Part shown: in pieces, positions 59,722 to 64,000 of the stretch | How positions within the stretch are numbered: the first letter of the stretch is position 1 | Layout: each line of letters begins with the position of its first letter | Assembly (NCBI RefSeq): GCF_900067135.1 | Contig: NZ_FJUR01000001.1 | Span: forward strand, 1 to 64,000 | DNA: 64,000 bases | Direction: 5' to 3' | From: Rhizobium sp. 9140 | Lineage (GTDB): Bacteria; Pseudomonadota; Alphaproteobacteria; Rhizobiales; Rhizobiaceae | Translations under genes and position numbers: made by a program | Notes under the pieces: generated by a model | Told to the model about the DNA's origin: nothing | The model's database searches: none | Seen by the model: only the letters and a program-made list of their open reading frames with translations

Positions 59722-62310
59722 TTAGTTGCCGGCCGGACGCGCCTGGCTCCACGCGGCCAGAGCCTGCGTGAACGCTTCATTGCCGGCCGCACCCTTTTCC
59801 AGCGTCAGCAGCGCACGGCGGCCGTTGCGATAGGTCAGGGGAATGTCGATCCACGAGCGGGTGCGCAGGAGATCAATATTGGTGGTCACGGCTTCCGGAA
59901 AGTCGTTGAGCGCGATCATGTGGAAGTCGTCGGTGATTTTGGCGGGGACCGCGATCAGCGGATCGCCACGATCCTGCTCGTTGCGCTTCATCGCCACGCG
60001 CTGGACGCTGTCGATGCTGCCGCCCTCGAAGTTCTCCGGCAGCGAGAACACGAACTCGATCGTGTGGCTGGCCGGCAGAGAGGTATCGGTGTTGCGCTTG
60101 ATGGTCATCAGCGCGGTCAGGCCGCGATCCGGTACGGTGATCTGCGCCTGGATGACGGGCTCAGGACGCTGCCCGGCTTCCGGTGCTTCTTCCTTCAGCG
60201 ACCATGCGACGCCGCCTTCGATGGCAGTCGGCGCCGTCTGGCCGAGGCGTTCCTCGTAGAGGAACATCTTCTGGGCGCCGGCCGGCATTTGGGTCGTCGC
60301 TTCGTTCGGAGCGGAGGTCGGGTTGACCGGCGGTGTCGTTGCGGGTGCAGCGTCGGTACCGGGCGTGGCCGACGGATCGGCCTGCGCCGCCGTCGTGGCG
60401 GGCGTGCCCGCCGCAGGCGGTGTCGCCGTCGCCCCGGCATCGGCGGTATCGACTGGGCGGCTCGCCTCCGTCTGGGCGGCGACGGATTTGCCTTCCTGCG
60501 CGGTTGCCGTGCCGGCCGGCGGCTGGGCCGCACCCTCGTCGATCTCGGTGCCGTCGGTCTGGAGGCGCTGGGTAAACTTGTTGCTCGGCTCGGCCGACGC
60601 CACGTCGGTCGTCGCATTGCCATTGGCCGCGGTGCCGGAGGCCGCGCCGCCGGTTCCCGTCGCCGAGGTTCCGCCATTGCTGGCCGTCGGCGGCGCCGTG
60701 TTCAGCGAGGCGATCGTCTCGGAAACCCAGCCATTCACCGTATCGCGGTTCGTCCAGTAGGCATAGCCTCCGCCGCCGAAGACGAGCAGCAGGACGAGGA
60801 CGGTAGCGATCCGCTTCAGACTGAAGGCCGACTTGCGCGGCTCGGCGCGATAGGACGCCGGGCGACGCGGTGCGGGAGGCGCTTCCACAGGGTCGAGCGG
60901 GGAACGGCTCTGGGCTGCAGCCGCAGCACCGCCGGCCGCCAGCAGGCTGTCGATTTCATCCCAGTTCTGCGGCGGCGGCGGCTCATCGCTCGGGCTCGCC
61001 TGTTCGGTCTCGTTGGTGCGATCGACCGGCCAGGACCAGTCCGACACGGCGGGCTCGGTGCCCTCGGGGCGAACATCGTGCTGGAACGGGTCCGTCTCGT
61101 CGAGCGCCCAGGAATGCGACGGCTCGCCCTCGGGCGTCAGTCCGCCGGAAACGGCGGGAAGGACGACGGGTGCAGCATCGACGGCATAATTGTGATCGTC
61201 ATGAGCGACCGGCTCATCATCCCAGCCGGCATCGTGAGCCGCGACGTCTTCGGCCGAGTGCGTCCCGACGCTTTCTGTCCAGGCAGGCTCGATATGCGCA
61301 GCAACCGGCGTGCCGGGCTGCTCGGTCGGCGCCTCGTTCCATTCCGGCAGATCCCAGTTCGCCGCCGGCATCGCGCTGGCGTCGGGCTCGATAGGCTCCA
61401 CGACGGGCGCCGGCTCGTAGGGCGCAGGCTCCGAATAGGCTTCTTCCGTCTCGATGTAGTCCGGCTCGATCGATGCAGTTTCGGCCGGCTCCGGCTCGTA
61501 CGGTTCGACGGGCTCCATGTGCCGGGGCTCGGCCCAGGCCTGCGCCGGGTCCTCTGCGGGAGCAGGCTCTCCGGCTGCGGGCTCTTCGAGCGCAACCGTG
61601 TCGTTCTCATCGACACTCTGCCATGCAGGCGATGCCGGCTGCTGAATCTGGGCATATTCTTCGGCCAGCACGTCTGCCGCATCCAGCGCCTCGCGATCGG
61701 CGACCGGCTCGGGCTCAAGATATGGCTCGGGTTGCGTCTCAGGCTCTGGTGCGTATTCCGGCGGCACGTCTTCCGAAGGCGCCGGCTCGGGCTCATCGGC
61801 GTAGACCGGCTCGGGAGCGGGCTCTTCGTAAACCGGCTCGGGCTCGGGAGACACGTCCGCGACAGGTTCGGGCTCCGGCTCCGGTTGGGGCTCTGGTTCC
61901 GGGATAACGGGCGCGGCTTCGACAGCCTCCTGCCGATCGACATGCGTCACATCATAGGGAACGGGCGGCTGCTCGAAGGTGACGTCGGCCGGTGCCGGCT
62001 CGGCGGGGACCTCTTCGGCCGGAGGTATGGCTGCGGGGAGTACGGCAGCGGCGACAGCCGTCGCGGGCACGACCTCGGGCGGCATATCTTCGACAGGGGC
62101 CGGCGCGTGAGTTCCCTCCACCTCCGTGATGGCCGCTTCGAGCTTGCCCATCTGACGGTCGATCATCTCGTCGGAGGGACGAGGCTTCATGCTTTCAAGC
62201 TGGCGACGGACGGCGCCCCGGGCCTTTTCGTAAACCCTGGCCCGCATCTCCGGACTGTTGTCGGACAAGCCGTCCACGGTCCTGCGAATAACTGCTACAA
62301 AATCCGCCAT
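59722..62310 (-). CDS. Large Pro/Glu/Ala-rich single-pass membrane protein
   Basis: 862 residues. N-terminal conserved part ([40 protein letters not shown]), then about 400 residues of Pro/Glu/Ala-rich repeats ([20 protein letters not shown]), a membrane segment near 493-515 ([19 protein letters not shown]), another Pro/Ala/Thr-rich linker, and a C-terminal folded domain of ~170 residues ([40 protein letters not shown]). The long linkers could span the periplasm. Next to purA. Not recognised. Confidence 0.7.
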   Translation of the reverse strand: MADFVAVIRRTVDGLSDNSPEMRARVYEKARGAVRRQLESMKPRPSDEMIDRQMGKLEAAITEVEGTHAPAPVEDMPPEVVPATAVAAAVLPAAIPPAEEVPAEPAPADVTFEQPPVPYDVTHVDRQEAVEAAPVIPEPEPQPEPEPEPVADVSPEPEPVYEEPAPEPVYADEPEPAPSEDVPPEYAPEPETQPEPYLEPEPVADREALDAADVLAEEYAQIQQPASPAWQSVDENDTVALEEPAAGEPAPAEDPAQAWAEPRHMEPVEPYEPEPAETASIEPDYIETEEAYSEPAPYEPAPVVEPIEPDASAMPAANWDLPEWNEAPTEQPGTPVAAHIEPAWTESVGTHSAEDVAAHDAGWDDEPVAHDDHNYAVDAAPVVLPAVSGGLTPEGEPSHSWALDETDPFQHDVRPEGTEPAVSDWSWPVDRTNETEQASPSDEPPPPQNWDEIDSLLAAGGAAAAAQSRSPLDPVEAPPAPRRPASYRAEPRKSAFSLKRIATVLVLLLVFGGGGYAYWTNRDTVNGWVSETIASLNTAPPTASNGGTSATGTGGAASGTAANGNATTDVASAEPSNKFTQRLQTDGTEIDEGAAQPPAGTATAQEGKSVAAQTEASRPVDTADAGATATPPAAGTPATTAAQADPSATPGTDAAPATTPPVNPTSAPNEATTQMPAGAQKMFLYEERLGQTAPTAIEGGVAWSLKEEAPEAGQRPEPVIQAQITVPDRGLTALMTIKRNTDTSLPASHTIEFVFSLPENFEGGSIDSVQRVAMKRNEQDRGDPLIAVPAKITDDFHMIALNDFPEAVTTNIDLLRTRSWIDIPLTYRNGRRALLTLEKGAAGNEAFTQALAAWSQARPAGN

Positions 62311-62432
62311 CGAAAACTTTCTTTCAACCCTTCGGGGTGATTAAGCCGATACTTGATATGGCGCAAGCGCGGGATCTCTCACAAAACCCGCGCTTTACGC
62401 CCTTGTCATCACCCCGTCACAGGCCCGTTAAC

Positions 62433-63731
62433 CTAGTCCTCAAACGGATCGGTAACAAGTATGGTGTCGTCACGCTCCGGACTTGTGGACAGGAGAGCGA
62501 CCGGCGCACCGATAAGTTCTTCGACCTGGCGGACATATTTGATCGCCTGTGCCGGCAGTTCAGCCCAGCTGCGGGCGCCGACGGTCGATTCCTGCCAGCC
62601 TTCCAGCGTGATGTAGACAGGCTCGACCCGGGCCTGGCTGGCCTGGCTCGCCGGAAGATGGTCGATCTCGACGCCGTCAAGCGTGTAGCCGACGCAGATC
62701 TTAAGTTCCTTCAGGCCGTCCAGCACGTCGAGTTTCGTCAGAGCGATGCCGGTGATGCCGTTGGTGGCGACCGCCTGGCGCACGAGCGCCGCATCGAACC
62801 AGCCGCAGCGGCGCTTGCGCCCGGTGACGGTGCCGAATTCATGGCCCTTCTCCCCCAGAAACTGGCCGATCTCGTCATGCAGTTCCGTCGGGAACGGGCC
62901 TTCGCCGACGCGGGTCGTATAGGCCTTGGTGATCCCGAGGATATAGCCGAGCGCGCCCGGACCCATGCCCGAACCGGCGGCGGCCTGACCGGCAACCGTA
63001 TTGGACGAGGTGACGAAGGGATAGGTGCCGTGATCGATGTCGAGCAGCGTACCCTGCGCGCCTTCAAACAGAATACGCGCACCCTTGCGGCGCAAGCGGT
63101 CGAGCAGCAGCCAGACCGTATCCATGAAGGGCAGAACGCGCGCGGCGATCGAGGACAGTTCGTCCATGATCGCGGAATGACTGACCTCGGCCTCGCCCAG
63201 GCCGCGGCGCAGGGCATTGTGGTGCGTCAGCAGACGATCGACCTTGGCCGGCAGCGTCGAGAGATCGGCAAGATCCATGACGCGGATGGCGCGGCGACCG
63301 ACCTTGTCTTCGTAAGCCGGACCGATGCCGCGGCGGGTGGTGCCGATCTTGGTGCCGCTGTTGGACGCCGCATCCTCGCGGATGCCGTCCAGCTCGCGGT
63401 GCAGCGACAGGATCAGCGTCGCATTGTCGGCGATGCGCAGGTTTTCCGGTGTGATGGTGACGCCCTGCCCGTCCAGCTTCTCGATCTCGGCGATCAGCGC
63501 ATGCGGGTCGATGACGACACCGTTGCCGATGACGGCGAGCTTGCCCGGGCGAACAACGCCGGAGGGCAGCAGCGACAGCTTGTAGCTGGTGCCATCGATG
63601 ACGAGCGTGTGGCCGGCATTATGCCCGCCCTGGAAGCGGACGACGACATCGGCGCGTTCGGAGAGCCAGTCGACGATCTTGCCCTTGCCCTCGTCCCCCC
63701 ATTGCGATCCGACAACCACGACATTCGTCAT
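62433..63731 (-). CDS. purA: Adenylosuccinate synthetase
   Basis: 432 residues, standard size. Converts IMP, aspartate and GTP to adenylosuccinate (AMP synthesis). GTP-binding [13 protein letters not shown] at 9-21, NAGHT, and the C-terminal loop with [20 protein letters not shown] all present. Cytoplasmic housekeeping enzyme; monocistronic. Confidence 0.97.
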   Translation of the reverse strand: MTNVVVVGSQWGDEGKGKIVDWLSERADVVVRFQGGHNAGHTLVIDGTSYKLSLLPSGVVRPGKLAVIGNGVVIDPHALIAEIEKLDGQGVTITPENLRIADNATLILSLHRELDGIREDAASNSGTKIGTTRRGIGPAYEDKVGRRAIRVMDLADLSTLPAKVDRLLTHHNALRRGLGEAEVSHSAIMDELSSIAARVLPFMDTVWLLLDRLRRKGARILFEGAQGTLLDIDHGTYPFVTSSNTVAGQAAAGSGMGPGALGYILGITKAYTTRVGEGPFPTELHDEIGQFLGEKGHEFGTVTGRKRRCGWFDAALVRQAVATNGITGIALTKLDVLDGLKELKICVGYTLDGVEIDHLPASQASQARVEPVYITLEGWQESTVGARSWAELPAQAIKYVRQVEELIGAPVALLSTSPERDDTILVTDPFED

Positions 63732-63982
63732 TTCGTTTTTCCTGTCTGCAAGCGCACGTTTTCATCCGCGCTCATCTTCGCACTGCACGCGATCGCCCTG
63801 CCTCGTCCGGCAATGACATCCCGCACCGACCCATGGTGCTGCATCCACCCGTCATCCGGGGCTGCAAACCCGCGCATCTATACTGTCTTGTTTTTTCAAA
63901 AGCTATTCCGTTCGCCCCGGATTCAGGGCTTTTTGCATGACAACACGCCTCTTTACGCGATATGCAGCGCGGAGCACGCGTC

Positions 63983-64000
63983 ATGAACCCCTCGTTTCTC
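63983..64000 (+). CDS. First codons of a divergent gene, cut by the window edge
   Basis: ATG at 63983 with GGAG 8 bases upstream, reading MNPSFL. Divergent from purA. The 252 bases between purA and this start have no other signal that I can name. Only six codons are visible. Confidence 0.35.

Noticed and set aside
59920..62340. Rightward frame of 806 codons opposite the Pro/Glu-rich protein
   Set aside because: Low-complexity Arg/Gly composition is the mirror image of Pro/Glu/Ala codons; no start signal or domain.
62337..63986. Rightward 549-codon frame opposite purA
   Set aside because: purA is certain on the other strand; the opposing frame is a codon-bias artefact.
1..64000. tRNA, rRNA or riboswitch genes
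   Set aside because: No cloverleaf with the conserved T-loop GGTTCGAATCC-type core, no rRNA segment and no recognisable riboswitch was seen by eye; a covariance search was not possible.

Overview
The window is G+C-rich alphaproteobacterial DNA, most likely from a rhizobium/agrobacterium relative (Rhizobiaceae). This rests on the style of the host genes (a small porin-like beta-barrel protein, DUF6894 and Crp/Fnr-type small-gene neighbourhoods, an IS66 element carrying a DUF6429 gene, purA) and on phage proteins of the kind seen in rhizobial Mu-like prophages. The genus cannot be fixed from sequence reading alone.

Layout. (1) 1-6811: the head-gene end of one Mu-like prophage (prophage A), all leftward: stub of a DUF2730 gene, VpaChn25_0724-type gene, small terminase (gp27), large terminase (gp28), DUF935 portal (gp29), F-type minor head protein with a nuclease-like tail domain, G-type morphogenesis protein, and a protease/scaffold gene with three single-base frameshifts that runs off the window. 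(2) 6812-9321: a complete IS21-family element (istA/istB) that cuts prophage A off from its early genes. (3) about 9322 to about 49430: an apparently complete Mu-like prophage (prophage B, about 40 kb), again leftward except for its repressor and a terminal cargo gene. From right to left: S24-type repressor with operators, Ner, a small membrane protein, a DnaA-C-like protein, a ParB-like protein, MuA, MuB, small early genes, DUF3164, GemA, a Mor-like activator; lysis genes (GH19 endolysin, holin, TraR zinc finger, DUF2730); terminase, portal, F; protease, decoration, capsid; neck and tail completion; tail tube; tail chaperone with a programmed -1 frameshift; tape measure; three tail-tip proteins in the order seen in gene transfer agents; a 2925-residue fibre; and a DNA adenine methylase plus a YbjQ-like protein at the far end. 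(4) 49440-56171: host genes (small hypotheticals, DUF6894, a Crp/Fnr regulator, DUF4105, an alpha/beta hydrolase lipoprotein, an outer-membrane beta-barrel). (5) 56387-59068: an IS66 element with a DUF6429 gene. (6) 59190-64000: cysteine-cluster protein, a large Pro/Glu-rich membrane protein, purA, and the first codons of a divergent gene.

How the parts work together. Prophage B combines Mu-style replication and capsid genes with a siphovirus/GTA-like tail; no contractile sheath or Mu baseplate genes are seen. Its repressor carries the Ala-Gly/Ser/Lys set of a self-cleaving LexA-type protein, so induction by DNA damage is likely. A 26-bp element with the core GCGA-AA-TCGC lies at the same distance upstream of the protease genes of both prophages, and two variants precede the lysis operon. 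I propose it is the late-activator (Mor/C-like) box, and that prophage B's activator could also act on prophage A. The most notable items are this box, the GGGAAAC frameshift site in the tail chaperone gene, the different nuclease-like C-termini of the two F proteins, the decapeptide-repeat fibre, and the terminal methylase/YbjQ pair with a hairpin over its ribosome binding site.
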